A stretch of DNA of 64,000 bases from the NCBI GenBank assembly GCA_945859605.1, contig OX243821.1, positions 19,744,975 to 19,808,974 on the forward strand, given 5' to 3'. How positions within the stretch are numbered: the stretch's first letter is position 1; every line of letters begins with the position of its first letter. This document shows positions 22,262 through 33,500 of the stretch, in pieces. The notes beneath the pieces were generated by a model that was not told the origin of the DNA, searched no databases, and saw only the letters and a program-made list of their open reading frames with translations. The stretch comes from Lumbricus rubellus (Eukaryota; Annelida; Clitellata; Crassiclitellata; Lumbricidae). The position numbers were made by a program, and so were the translations under genes.

Positions 22262-22775
22262 CCTTCTTCCTCCTCTTCCTCCACCACGTTCTTTTCTCTT
22301 CCTCCTCCTTCTTCTTATCTTCTTCCTCTTCCAAGTCTTCCTACTCCACTCTCTGACCTCCCTTTGCACGCATTTCCTTTTCTCTCCTCTTCCCTCCTTC
22401 TTCCTCCTCTTTTCTTCTTTCCTCACTCTTCCCTCCTTCTCCTTCCTCTTCCCTTCTCTTCCTTCCTCGTCAATCCTCCTTCCTCCTCTTCCCACCCCGT
22501 CCACATCCTCCCTAATCTTCCTTCCTCTTTCCTCTTCCTTCCTCCATCCTCCTCTTCCCTCCTCCTTCCTCCTCTTCCCTCCTCCTTCCTCCTCTTCCCT
22601 CCTTCCTCCCCTTCCGTCATCTTTTCTCCTTTTTACTCCTCCTCCCTCCTCTTCCCTCCTCCCTCCACTCTCCTCCTCCTCTTTTCTCCTCCTCCTTCTC
22701 TTTGCCTCCCTTCTCATCAACCCCATACTCCCTCCTTCCAACCATCCCTCCATTGTCATCATCATCGCCTTAATC
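22262..22775. repeat. CTCCTC/CTTCC pyrimidine tract
   Basis: Pyrimidine-rich degenerate repeat without any coding indication. The stretch 22,776-23,030 holds a short GATGAG repeat and nothing else. Confidence 0.85.
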
Positions 22776-23029
22776 CTCTGATGCCCGCCAGCAATTTTCT
22801 CCCTTGTTGAGCAGCACCAGCAGCAGCAGCAGCACAGTGCATGGATTGCAAATCGGTCGTGTTTTCATCGGAGTTTGTTGAACGGTGGATGAGGTGGATG
22901 ATGAGGAGGATGAGGATGAGGATGACGATGAGGTGGATGATGAGGAGACGCATCTGCAAATGCAAATGCTATCATGCCTCAATCGTCCAATTCTCGTCCT
23001 TTGACAACAGAGAAAGGAGTGTATACTGC

Positions 23030-23330
23030 AAATGTCAGTCAGTCAATCGGTTGGTCGGTCGGTCAGTCGGTCAGGCAGACAGGCAGGCAGGCATCCAGTC
23101 AGTCATTGTCAGTCAGTCAATCCGTGAGTCAGTCAGTCAGTCAATCCGTGAGTCAGTCAGTCAGTCAATCCGTGAGTCAGTCAATCCGTGAGTCAGTCAG
23201 TCAGTCAATCCGTGAGTCAGTCAGTCAGTCAATCCGTGAGTCAGTCAATCCGTGAGTCAGTCAGTCAGTCAATCCGTGAGTCAGTCAGTCAGTCAATCCG
23301 TGAGTCAGTCAGTCGGTCAATCAGTTAATT
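23030..23330. repeat. CAGTCAATCCGTGAGT minisatellite
   Basis: CAGTCAGTCAATCCGTGAGT units alternate in lengths of 16 and 24 bases, at least eight copies, flanked by (CAGT)n. Confidence 0.9.
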
Positions 23331-23419
23331 GGTCAGTAGAGAGATAGTCAGTCAGTCAGACATTTAGTCAGACAGCCAGTCAGTAAGCTAGCCAGTCTGT
23401 CTGTCAGTCAGTCATCCGA

Positions 23420-25230
23420 CTCCTTATCTTTTTCTCCTCCACTCCCTATTCCTCCTATTTCCACCACTATTCCAATTCCATCTCTTTCAATCTTCATCCC
23501 ATTCTCCTCCACACCATCTTCCTCCTCCTTCTCCGCTTGCTTCTCCACGACCTATTGCACCTCCTCTTTCTCCTCCCCTCTCTCCTCCTCTTCGCTGCTC
23601 CTCCTCCTACTTCTCCTCCACGCCACCTTCCTCCTCCTGCACCTCCGTCTCCTCTTTCTCCTCTTTGTCTCTTTCTCCTCCACTTTCTCTTCCTTCTCAT
23701 GCACCTCCTTTTCCTTCTTCTAGTCCACTCCCTCTCTTCTCCTCTTATTTATCTTACACTGCTTTTCCTCCTCCTTTACCTCTCTATCCTCCACTCTCTC
23801 TTCCTCTTCTCTCCTCTTCTTCCTTTTCCTCCTCCTCCTCCTTTTCTCCACCTCCACTCTCTCTTCCTCTTCTCTCCTCTTCTTCCTTTTCCTCCTCCTC
23901 CTCCTTTTCTCCACCTCCACTCTCTCTTCCTCTTCTCTCTTCCTCCTCCCCCACAACCTCTTCTACCCATCTTCCTCCTCCTCCACAGCCTCTTCTCCCC
24001 ATCTTCCTTCTCCTCCTCCTCCTCCTCCTCCTCCTCCTCCTCCTCCTCCTCTTCATCTTCCACGCAGCGCCCCGACTCACGAGATCGCATGTCAACGCTG
24101 GTTCCGTGCGTCCCCGCTGGTTCCCTGTCGTCGGTGTTCGTCCGTCCGTCAAGCCTCCCGTCTCCATTCAGCCTCCAGTCCATCCAAATTGACCGAATGT
24201 CGCTCACACGTAACCGAATCCGAGCGAAACTGCGTCGAAAAGCAAGATTTGTGTATGATCAGGTTACAAGTCTGGGACGGGCGGACGGAAGGAAGGATGG
24301 ACGTATGGACGAAGCATGGGATGGGAGGTGATGTCTACCTCCAGCCTACGCTTCGTCCTCCTTCTGTTCCTCCTATTTCTATTTCTCCTCCTTTTCCAAC
24401 TCTTCGTCTTCTTCCTCATCCTACTCTTCTTCTGTTTCTTCTTCCTTCTCATTTCCTTCTTCTGCCTTTTCTCCTCTACCTCTTTTTCCTCATCTTCTAA
24501 CTCTTCTTCTTTATCTTATTATCCTCCTCCTACTTTTCCATCTCCTTCCTCTTTTTATCCTCCTCCTAATTTTCCTCCTCTTTCTTTTTCTTCCTACTCT
24601 TTCCTCCTCCTACTTTTCCTCCTCTTTCTTCTTCCTTCTCTTATCCTCTTCCTACTTTTCCTCCTCTTTCTTCTTTCTTTTATCTTATCCTCCTCCTAAT
24701 TTTTCTCCTCTTTCTTTTTCTTCCTCCTCTTTCCTCCTCCTACTTTTCCTCCTCTTTCTTCTTCCTTTTATCTTATCCTCCTCTTAATTTTCCTCCTCTT
24801 TCTTCTTCCTTTTATCTTATCCTCCTCTTAATTTTCCTCCTCTTTCTTCTTCGTCCTCTTATCCTCATCCTACTTTTCCTGCTCCTTCTTCCTCTTTTTG
24901 TCCTCCTCCTACTATTCCTCCTCCTTCTTCTTCCTCCTCTTATCCTCCTCCCATACTTTCTTCCTCTTTCTTCATTCTCCTCTTATCCCCCTCCTACTTT
25001 TCCTCCTCCTTCCTTCTTTTATCCTCCTTCTACTTTTCCTCCTCCCTCTTCTTCCTCCTCTTCCCTCCCTACAAGGCGGGACGGACGTCACGGACGGACG
25101 AAAATATGGACGGATGGACGGTTGGACGAAGCACGGGACAAGAGATGATGTCTCCCTCCCCCCACTCTTCCTCCTCTTCCTCCTCTTCCTCCTCTTTCTA
25201 CTCCTCCAACTCTGTCTCCTCAACCTGCTC
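23420..25230. repeat. Pyrimidine-rich tracts with two GGACGGACG islands
   Basis: CTCCTC, CTTCTT and related repeats. Non-repetitive islands lie at 24,060-24,350 and 25,075-25,145, the second with GGACGG repeats. I find no splice-bounded exon in either, though a first exon of the downstream receptor gene could be hidden here. Confidence 0.7.
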
Positions 25231-25359
25231 CTCTCAATCATCTTTTTGTGGGTATAGGCTGCGCGCGACAATGTTGTCTATAAAAATGAAATCGTTTCTA
25301 TATCCTCTACTATACACCCAACCATTCACTGATTTGATCACTTGATCTGGCACTGGCTC

Positions 25360-25880
25360 CCTAGCTTGCTCGCTCGCTCACTCAACTCAACCTTTCGCTC
25401 ACTCATTCTCTCGCTCATTAAATCACTCACTCAATAAACCACTCATTCACTCAATCATGCACTCACTCAGGCACTCACATATTCAATCAATCAATCATTC
25501 AATAACTCGCTTAACTCACTCACTCAATCTCTCACTCACTCAATCTCTCGCTCACTCAATCTCTCGCTCACTCAATCTCTCGCTCACTCAATCGCTCGCT
25601 CACTCAAGCACTCAGTCAATCAACCACTCACTCACTCACGCAAATAACGCACTCTCGCAAGCACCCCAAACACTCAACTACTCACTCAAGCATTCACTCA
25701 TTCACGTGAGCTCTCACCGACTCACTCACTAACCCAATCAATCAAGCAATCAATCAGCCAATCAAGCAATCAATCAATCAACCAACCAATCAACAAACCA
25801 ATCAATCAACCAACCAATCAACAAACCAATCAATCAATCAGCCAACCAACCAATCAAACATTCAATCAATACACTGACAT
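25360..25880. repeat. (CTCACTCAAT)n and (CAAT)n repeats before the lectin exon
   Basis: A degenerate 8-10-base repeat followed by CAATCAATCAAC units that end about 25 bases before the splice acceptor at 25,906. Confidence 0.85.
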
Positions 25881-25906
25881 CTGCATATTGTTTTTCCACC
25901 ATCCAG

Positions 25907-26191
25907 TGATGACCAAGGAGTACTGCCAGTTCGAGGTATTCAACGCTTCCTGTGCCGCCAGCCAGGTCATCGTCATGGAAGAGGCCCAATATGGCCGCCT
26001 CCAGTTGGGCCGATGTGTGACACGTGACTACGGCTACATAGGATGCTCCGCCAACGTCATCGACCTCCTTGACCGCACTTGTTCCGGCCAACGTTGGTGC
26101 CAGTTCGGTATTCCTACGCTGCGCGAAATAGTCCAGCCGTGTCCGAAGGACCTCACGGCCTACCTGGAGGCCAGTTATAAGTGCATAACAG
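25907..26191 (+). CDS. Receptor exon: SUEL-type lectin domain
   Basis: The exon is bounded by TTTTTCCACCATCCAG and CAGGTAGAAG, entering with two bases of a split codon and leaving in phase 1. It encodes about 94 residues with the whole SUEL (Gal_lectin) domain: an initial CQFEVFNASC, then VIVMEEAQYGRLQLGRC, YIGCSANVIDLLDRTCSG, WCQFGIP, PCPKDL and YLEASYKC. The YGR motif, the eight or so conserved cysteines and the final Y-x-C are the hallmarks of L-rhamnose/D-galactose-binding lectins, usually 80-100 residues. NAS is a possible N-glycosylation site. Base composition is GC-rich and quite unlike the surrounding repeats, as expected for a conserved exon. Confidence 0.9.
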
Positions 26192-26269
26192 GTAGAAGAT
26201 TGGTTAATACAGGTGTATAGTAACATCATCATCGTCGTCGTCGTTGTCTTCGTCGAAAGTGTCATCATC

Positions 26270-26275
26270 AGCACC
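26270..26275. repeat. Left 6-bp target-site duplication AGCACC
   Basis: AGCACC lies directly before the palindrome and is repeated directly behind it at 34,777-34,782. Confidence 0.85.
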
Positions 26276-26619
26276 AGTAGTTGATAAGGGGAAAGCACCA
26301 ATTCGCTTCACCCCAATAATGAGTGACAGTTCCAATTCACCACTATAAATAACTACAGGTGACAGCGTTTTGTTTACCAATTCACATCGAATGACGTCAT
26401 ATGACCTAATTAATATTCATAGCGTACTGGCCAATGGCAGGCGAGCAATCCCATCCCACACCGACGACCTTAATCACCACCCACGGCGCACTAATCTAAT
26501 TAGCGATCGAGGGACGACCCCATGTTGCGCAATATAAACGAAGTCGTCCACATTGAGTGTATGTATCCATAATCGAATGCGTCCTCATAGGGTTTCAAAT
26601 GTAAATTAAGTGGTGTGGA

Positions 26620-27720
26620 AGGTCACACTTAGCAGAATTTTCAGTACATTTGTCATATGCAAACACGCACTCGCGAGAGGCGAAGGTGGCACTTTGTTGG
26701 TTGAGAATTGTAAGCCACTATGTCCAATACATTTTATAATGGCTATAGGGTATTATAATTCTCAACCCTCGACTTAGCAGCATTTTTCATAACTTTACAG
26801 TCATGGGATCACATTTGAGATGCGCAAACACACACACGCGCGAAAGGCGAAGGTGACATTTAGTTGAATTTTTCAGAACTTTACAGTCATAGGATCACAT
26901 TTGAGAAGCGAAAACACGTGCGTGCGAGAGGTGAAAGTGACAATTAGCAGCAGCAGCAGCATTTTCAGAACTTTGCATCTATAGGATAACATTTGAGATA
27001 TGCAAACATGCACGCGCGAGAGGCGAAGGTGACATTTAGCTGAATTTTTCAGAACTTTACAGTCATAGGATCACATTTGAGAAGCGCAAACACGCGCGTA
27101 TGAGAGGTGAAGATGTCACTTAGTAGCATTTTCAGAACTTTACAACCATAGGATAACATTTGAGATATGCAAACACGCACGTGCGAAGCAGAATTTTTAG
27201 AACTTTACACTCATAGGATTACGTTTGAGATGCGCAAACACGCACGCGCGAGAGGTGAACGTGACTCGAAGCAGAATTTTTCAGAACTTTACAACTATAG
27301 GATCACATTTGAGATGCGCAAACATGCTCATACATGTGAGAGGTGAAGGTGACAATTAGCACAATTTCAGAACTTTACGGTCATAGGATAACGTTTGAGA
27401 TACGCAAACATGCACGGCGAGAGGTGATGGTGTCACTTAGCAGCATTTTTTCAGAACTTTGCAGTTATAGAATCACATATGAGATGCGAAAACATGCGCG
27501 TGCGAGAGGTGCAGATGACACTTAACAACATTTTTCAGAACTTTACAACCGTGTGATCACATTTGAGATGAGCAAACATGCACGTTCGAGAGGCGAAGGT
27601 GACAATTCGAGGTTTGAGAATTATAAGACTCTATGACCAATGCATTTGATAATTGTCATGAAGCCTTATAATTCCCAACCCTCGTCTTAGCCGCATTTTT
27701 CAGAACTTTACTCTTTAATG
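26620..27720. repeat. Arm array 1: CAGAACTTTACAGTCATAGG units
   Basis: About ten units of 80-130 bases: TTTTCAGAACTTTACAGTCA, TAGGATCACATTTGAGATGC, GCAAACACGCACGCGCGAGA, GGTGAAGGTGACA, TTAGCAG. Mirrored at 33,332-34,432. Repeated CG-rich cores contrast with the AT-rich remainder. Confidence 0.85.
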
Positions 27721-28129
27721 TAAGTAGTTACATAACGTTATGTATTGACTCACCTCGATAAATAAATTTTAAAAAAAATTAGCAAACTTTAAAAATTTCA
27801 ACTTTTCCCCCAAAATACCTTTATCGCAAGTAGTTGCATAACCATATGTATTGGCGCACAAACGTGAAAAATTTAACAAACTTTAAAATTGTTCGTTTTT
27901 TCCAAATGTTCTGTGACGTAAGTAGTTGTAAAACCTTAGGTATTGACTCACAAGGATGAAAAATTTAGCAAACTTTGAAAAACTTCAATTTTCTGCGAAC
28001 ATTGGAAGCGGTTATAGGAGCAGGGGAAGTGGTGGTAGGAGCATTGGAAACAGTGGGAGCGGTGGTGGGAGCGACAATGGGAGTAGTTGTAGCAGTAGGA
28101 GCGATGTGGAAATGACTATGATGGTTGGG

Positions 28130-29170
28130 GCATACATACTTACTCACGTAATTTCTTTAGTTCAACAACTTTTCACTTGCAGAATCCTACAATTATTTCT
28201 TAGTTCCCAATTTCTTCACACATTCAACTCACAATTCTTTCATTTTTTCACTTTTGAATGACACAAGTGTACAATTCAACAAATACTTACTTACTTACTC
28301 TCATAATTTATGCACTCCAACAACTTTGCATCTGTAAAATCCTACACATATTTCTAATTTTTCATTCCTTCAACTTTTACTTTATGCATATTTCAACATC
28401 TCGATCACGCAAATTCTACGATTCCTTGCATACTTACTTACTTGCACACAAAATTTACTTACTTCATCAGCTTTTCACATGTAGACCTACAATGCTGCGC
28501 ATATTTCTCATTTATTCACACCATCAATTCTTAATATTTACATATTTCAACATATCAATCGCACAATTCTACAGTTTCACGTATACATACTTGTTCACTC
28601 ACATAATTTCCACAATCCAACAGCTTTCACTGGTACAATCTTGCACCTATTTCTCATTTTTTCAAGCATTCGAATCTTACTTCTTGCATTTTTTCATCAA
28701 ATCAGTCGTGAAATTCTTCAATTCCTATGCTGCTTACTTGCTTACTCAAATAATTTCTGCACATCATAACCTTTACACACGCGAATATTTCCCATTTTCT
28801 CATTTCTTCAATCTTTCGTCTCTTACTTCTTACATTTCTTTTTTCAACATCTCAGTCGCCCAATTCTACAATTCCTATGATGCTTACTCAAGTAATTGAT
28901 AAGTAAGCTTTACACAGGTGCGTATTTCTCAATTTCTCATCTCTTCACTCCTTCAAATCTTACTTCTTGCATCTTTCAATTCCACAGCCTATCAATTCCA
29001 ATATTCCAAATATACTTACTTACTTCATGCATGGAACTCTTCACAGGCAAACTCATGCAAATGGTTCTCATTTCTTCAATTCTTCAACTCTAACCCATAC
29101 TTCGTACATGCTTCAATTCCACAATTCTGCAATTGCTCAATTACATACTTCAAGTAACAACAATTGTAAA
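28130..29170. repeat. Arm array 3: TTACTTACTCACATAATTTC units
   Basis: About seven diverged units of 120-160 bases containing CAACTTTTCACTTGCA, ATTTCTCATTTTTTCA and CACAATTCTACAATTCCTA. Mirrored at 31,882-32,922. The 213-residue open frame in it is a repeat artefact. Confidence 0.8.
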
Positions 29171-29214
29171 GTAAGAAGTTGAAGAATCGAAAGAGATACA
29201 GTTTTCTATCATAT

Positions 29215-29620
29215 CAAAGTGAAACGTATAGGCAATGTTGATTGTATGATTTTCTGACATGAAAAGTTTCTAAGTTCGAGAATTTGATACACGAATGCCA
29301 ATTTTTCTTCGCAAATTTTCTAAGTGCATACATTTTCTGTCATGAAAAGTTTCTAAGTTCGAGAATTTGATACATGAATGCCAATTTGTCTTCGAAAATT
29401 TTCTAAGTGTATACATTTTCTGTCATGAAAAGTTTCGAAGTTCGAGAATTTGATACATGAATACCAATTTTTACCGCAAATTTTCTTAATGCTTACATTT
29501 TCTGTCATTAAAAGTTTCTAAGTTCGAGAATTTGATACATAACTGCCAATTTTCTAAGTGCATACATTTTCTGTTACGAAAATTTCTAAGTTCGAAACTT
29601 AGATACATTTCCGCAAACTT
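29215..29620. repeat. Arm array 4: AAAAGTTTCTAAGTTCGAGA units
   Basis: Five units of about 80 bases: TTTTCTGTCATGAAAAGTTT, CTAAGTTCGAGAATTTGATA, CATGAATGCCAATTTTTCTT, CGCAAATTTTCTAAGTGC. Mirrored at 31,432-31,837. Confidence 0.85.
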
Positions 29621-30544
29621 TTCTTCACGTGAGGAGGAGTAGGAGGTGGAAGAAGGAGTATGAGGAAGAGGTGATGGGAGTGTAGGTTTCTTTAAATTGC
29701 TTCAAATAGGTTGTAGAATGTAGAGTATAATGATTTTGAGTTCTACGTATTCGAATTCATAATATGTAAGCCGAATATTTTAGAATGTATATTGGACATA
29801 TGTGCAAAGTCATGTTTTGTATGAATTTTCAGCATTTACAAATGACAATTGTTGAATGAAACAAGTGATACTTAGCGTTCTGAATTGTTTCAATTACATT
29901 ACTTTACAATACTTTGTACAGAATTGCAAATTTCGGATGCAGGAGATGATCAAGTATACAGATCTTAGTCATCAACATTAAGTCTTTTAGTTTACAGACA
30001 TAAATGTGAATTTAGCTGAGTCAGCAATATGTAAAAGACTAACAGTTCGCTATAGTAGAGTTCTCACATAGTGACACCAATACTTGAATGCTTGAAATGA
30101 TGATGTTCACGTTTCTTAGATATAGGAATCTTATGCATTTTCGATGGTTAGACATATGCAATTTTTAGCTGAGTCATCAATTTAGCAAAAGTATACGTTC
30201 GAAGGAATAAAATACCAAGTTTGAAAGGTTCTATATGGTGAATCATACACCATTTTTAGCTAAATGTACGTCTTTGCAATTGCTGGCGTTGACAATTTGA
30301 TAGAATTTAACGCGAACGTCGGTTGCAATTATAAGTTTCACAAATTTCTACCACGTAAAAGGATTGACATGCTTAGGAATGCGTGGCTGGGCGACAAGGC
30401 GACACGGACGTCGGTCGCTGCGGTCACAACAGCTCCGGCGGCGGCGGCGATGCTAGCGATCCGATCCGATCAGTCTTTGGTGCGAGGAATACGAACGATC
30501 GTGTGCAGCTTTATCTCATACTCCACTATTCATACTTTACAATT

Positions 30545-33500
30545 GCACACGATCGTCCGTCTTCCTCACACCAAAGGCTGATCGGATCGAGATCGCAAGC
30601 ACCGCCGCCGCCGCCGGAGCTGTTGTGTCCGCAGCGACAGACGACCGTGTCGCCTTGTCGCCCAGCCACGCATTCCTAAGCATGTCAATGCTTTTACGTG
30701 GTAGAAATTTGTGAAACTTATAATTGCAACCGACGTTCGCGTTAAATTCTATCAAATTGTCAACGCCAGCAATTGCAAAGACGTACATTTAGCTAAAAAT
30801 GGTGTATGATTCACCATATAGAACCTTTCAAACTTGGTATTTTATTCCTTCGAACGTATACTTTTGCTAAATTGATGACTCAGCTAAAAATTGCATATGT
30901 CTAACCATCGAAAATGCATAAGATTCCTATATCTAAGAAACGTGAACATCATCATTTCAAGCATTCAAGTATTGGTGTCACTATGTGAGAACTCTACTAT
31001 AGCGAACTGTTAGTCTTTTACATATTGCTGACTCAGCTAAATTCACATTTATGTCTGTAAACTAAAAGACTTAATGTTGATGACTAAGATCTGTATACTT
31101 GATCATCTCCTGCATCCGAAATTTGCAATTCTGTACAAAGTATTGTAAAGTAATGTAATTGAAACAATTCAGAACGCTAAGTATCACTTGTTTCATTCAA
31201 CAATTGTCATTTGTAAATGCTGAAAATTCATACAAAACATGACTTTGCACATATGTCCAATATACATTCTAAAATATTCGGCTTACATATTATGAATTCG
31301 AATACGTAGAACTCAAAATCATTATACTCTACATTCTACAACCTATTTGAAGCAATTTAAAGAAACCTACACTCCCATCACCTCTTCCTCATACTCCTTC
31401 TTCCACCTCCTACTCCTCCTCACGTGAAGAAAAGTTTGCGGAAATGTATCTAAGTTTCGAACTTAGAAATTTTCGTAACAGAAAATGTATGCACTTAGAA
31501 AATTGGCAGTTATGTATCAAATTCTCGAACTTAGAAACTTTTAATGACAGAAAATGTAAGCATTAAGAAAATTTGCGGTAAAAATTGGTATTCATGTATC
31601 AAATTCTCGAACTTCGAAACTTTTCATGACAGAAAATGTATACACTTAGAAAATTTTCGAAGACAAATTGGCATTCATGTATCAAATTCTCGAACTTAGA
31701 AACTTTTCATGACAGAAAATGTATGCACTTAGAAAATTTGCGAAGAAAAATTGGCATTCGTGTATCAAATTCTCGAACTTAGAAACTTTTCATGTCAGAA
31801 AATCATACAATCAACATTGCCTATACGTTTCACTTTGATATGATAGAAAACTGTATCTCTTTCGATTCTTCAACTTCTTACTTTACAATTGTTGTTACTT
31901 GAAGTATGTAATTGAGCAATTGCAGAATTGTGGAATTGAAGCATGTACGAAGTATGGGTTAGAGTTGAAGAATTGAAGAAATGAGAACCATTTGCATGAG
32001 TTTGCCTGTGAAGAGTTCCATGCATGAAGTAAGTAAGTATATTTGGAATATTGGAATTGATAGGCTGTGGAATTGAAAGATGCAAGAAGTAAGATTTGAA
32101 GGAGTGAAGAGATGAGAAATTGAGAAATACGCACCTGTGTAAAGCTTACTTATCAATTACTTGAGTAAGCATCATAGGAATTGTAGAATTGGGCGACTGA
32201 GATGTTGAAAAAAGAAATGTAAGAAGTAAGAGACGAAAGATTGAAGAAATGAGAAAATGGGAAATATTCGCGTGTGTAAAGGTTATGATGTGCAGAAATT
32301 ATTTGAGTAAGCAAGTAAGCAGCATAGGAATTGAAGAATTTCACGACTGATTTGATGAAAAAATGCAAGAAGTAAGATTCGAATGCTTGAAAAAATGAGA
32401 AATAGGTGCAAGATTGTACCAGTGAAAGCTGTTGGATTGTGGAAATTATGTGAGTGAACAAGTATGTATACGTGAAACTGTAGAATTGTGCGATTGATAT
32501 GTTGAAATATGTAAATATTAAGAATTGATGGTGTGAATAAATGAGAAATATGCGCAGCATTGTAGGTCTACATGTGAAAAGCTGATGAAGTAAGTAAATT
32601 TTGTGTGCAAGTAAGTAAGTATGCAAGGAATCGTAGAATTTGCGTGATCGAGATGTTGAAATATGCATAAAGTAAAAGTTGAAGGAATGAAAAATTAGAA
32701 ATATGTGTAGGATTTTACAGATGCAAAGTTGTTGGAGTGCATAAATTATGAGAGTAAGTAAGTAAGTATTTGTTGAATTGTACACTTGTGTCATTCAAAA
32801 GTGAAAAAATGAAAGAATTGTGAGTTGAATGTGTGAAGAAATTGGGAACTAAGAAATAATTGTAGGATTCTGCAAGTGAAAAGTTGTTGAACTAAAGAAA
32901 TTACGTGAGTAAGTATGTATGCCCCAACCATCATAGTCATTTCCACATCGCTCCTACTGCTACAACTACTCCCATTGTCGCTCCCACCACCGCTCCCACT
33001 GTTTCCAATGCTCCTACCACCACTTCCCCTGCTCCTATAACCGCTTCCAATGTTCGCAGAAAATTGAAGTTTTTCAAAGTTTGCTAAATTTTTCATCCTT
33101 GTGAGTCAATACCTAAGGTTTTACAACTACTTACGTCACAGAACATTTGGAAAAAACGAACAATTTTAAAGTTTGTTAAATTTTTCACGTTTGTGCGCCA
33201 ATACATATGGTTATGCAACTACTTGCGATAAAGGTATTTTGGGGGAAAAGTTGAAATTTTTAAAGTTTGCTAATTTTTTTTAAAATTTATTTATCGAGGT
33301 GAGTCAATACATAACGTTATGTAACTACTTACATTAAAGAGTAAAGTTCTGAAAAATGCGGCTAAGACGAGGGTTGGGAATTATAAGGCTTCATGACAAT
33401 TATCAAATGCATTGGTCATAGAGTCTTATAATTCTCAAACCTCGAATTGTCACCTTCGCCTCTCGAACGTGCATGTTTGCTCATCTCAAATGTGATCACA

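Larger units (their letters stand above)
18440..22262. mobile_element. Foldback-like element with 22-bp tandem-repeat arms, interrupted
   Basis: The left arm is an array of GGGGTAGAAACATACATGAAAA-type units (18,440-18,728, resuming 20,338-20,545), followed by a boundary segment that reads ATACGAAGTAGAACGTGATA then CCTCCTGTCACG (20,566-20,598). The right arm is its reverse complement: CGTGACAGGAGGTATCATGT then CTATACTTCGTATAC (22,110-22,154) and then an array of CCCTTTCCATGTATGTTTCTA (to 22,262), with related units also at 22,010-22,103. The region between the arms (20,600-22,000) is mostly CTCCTC and microsatellite. Another inverted-repeat element sits inside the left array. No target duplication can be read because the ends are repeat units. 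Confidence 0.6.
26276..30506 (+). repeat. Left arm of the palindrome
   Basis: 4,231 bases. From the outside in: unique sequence with TGACGTCA (to about 26,600); an array with CAGAACTTTACAGTCATAGG (26,620-27,720); an array with GTAAGTAGTTGTAAAACC (27,720-27,975); an array with TTACTTACTCACATAATTTC (28,130-29,170); an array with AGTTTCTAAGTTCGAGAATT (29,215-29,620); then unique sequence to the centre. Confidence 0.9.

Noticed and set aside
26620..27720. Regularly spaced repeats suggestive of a CRISPR array
   Set aside because: Units are contiguous diverged tandem repeats without unique spacers, in an animal genome.
28258..28899. 213-residue frame in the palindrome, repeated exactly at 32,153-32,794 on the other strand
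   Set aside because: It lies inside a tandem array, its content follows the repeat unit, and its exact duplicate merely reflects the palindrome.
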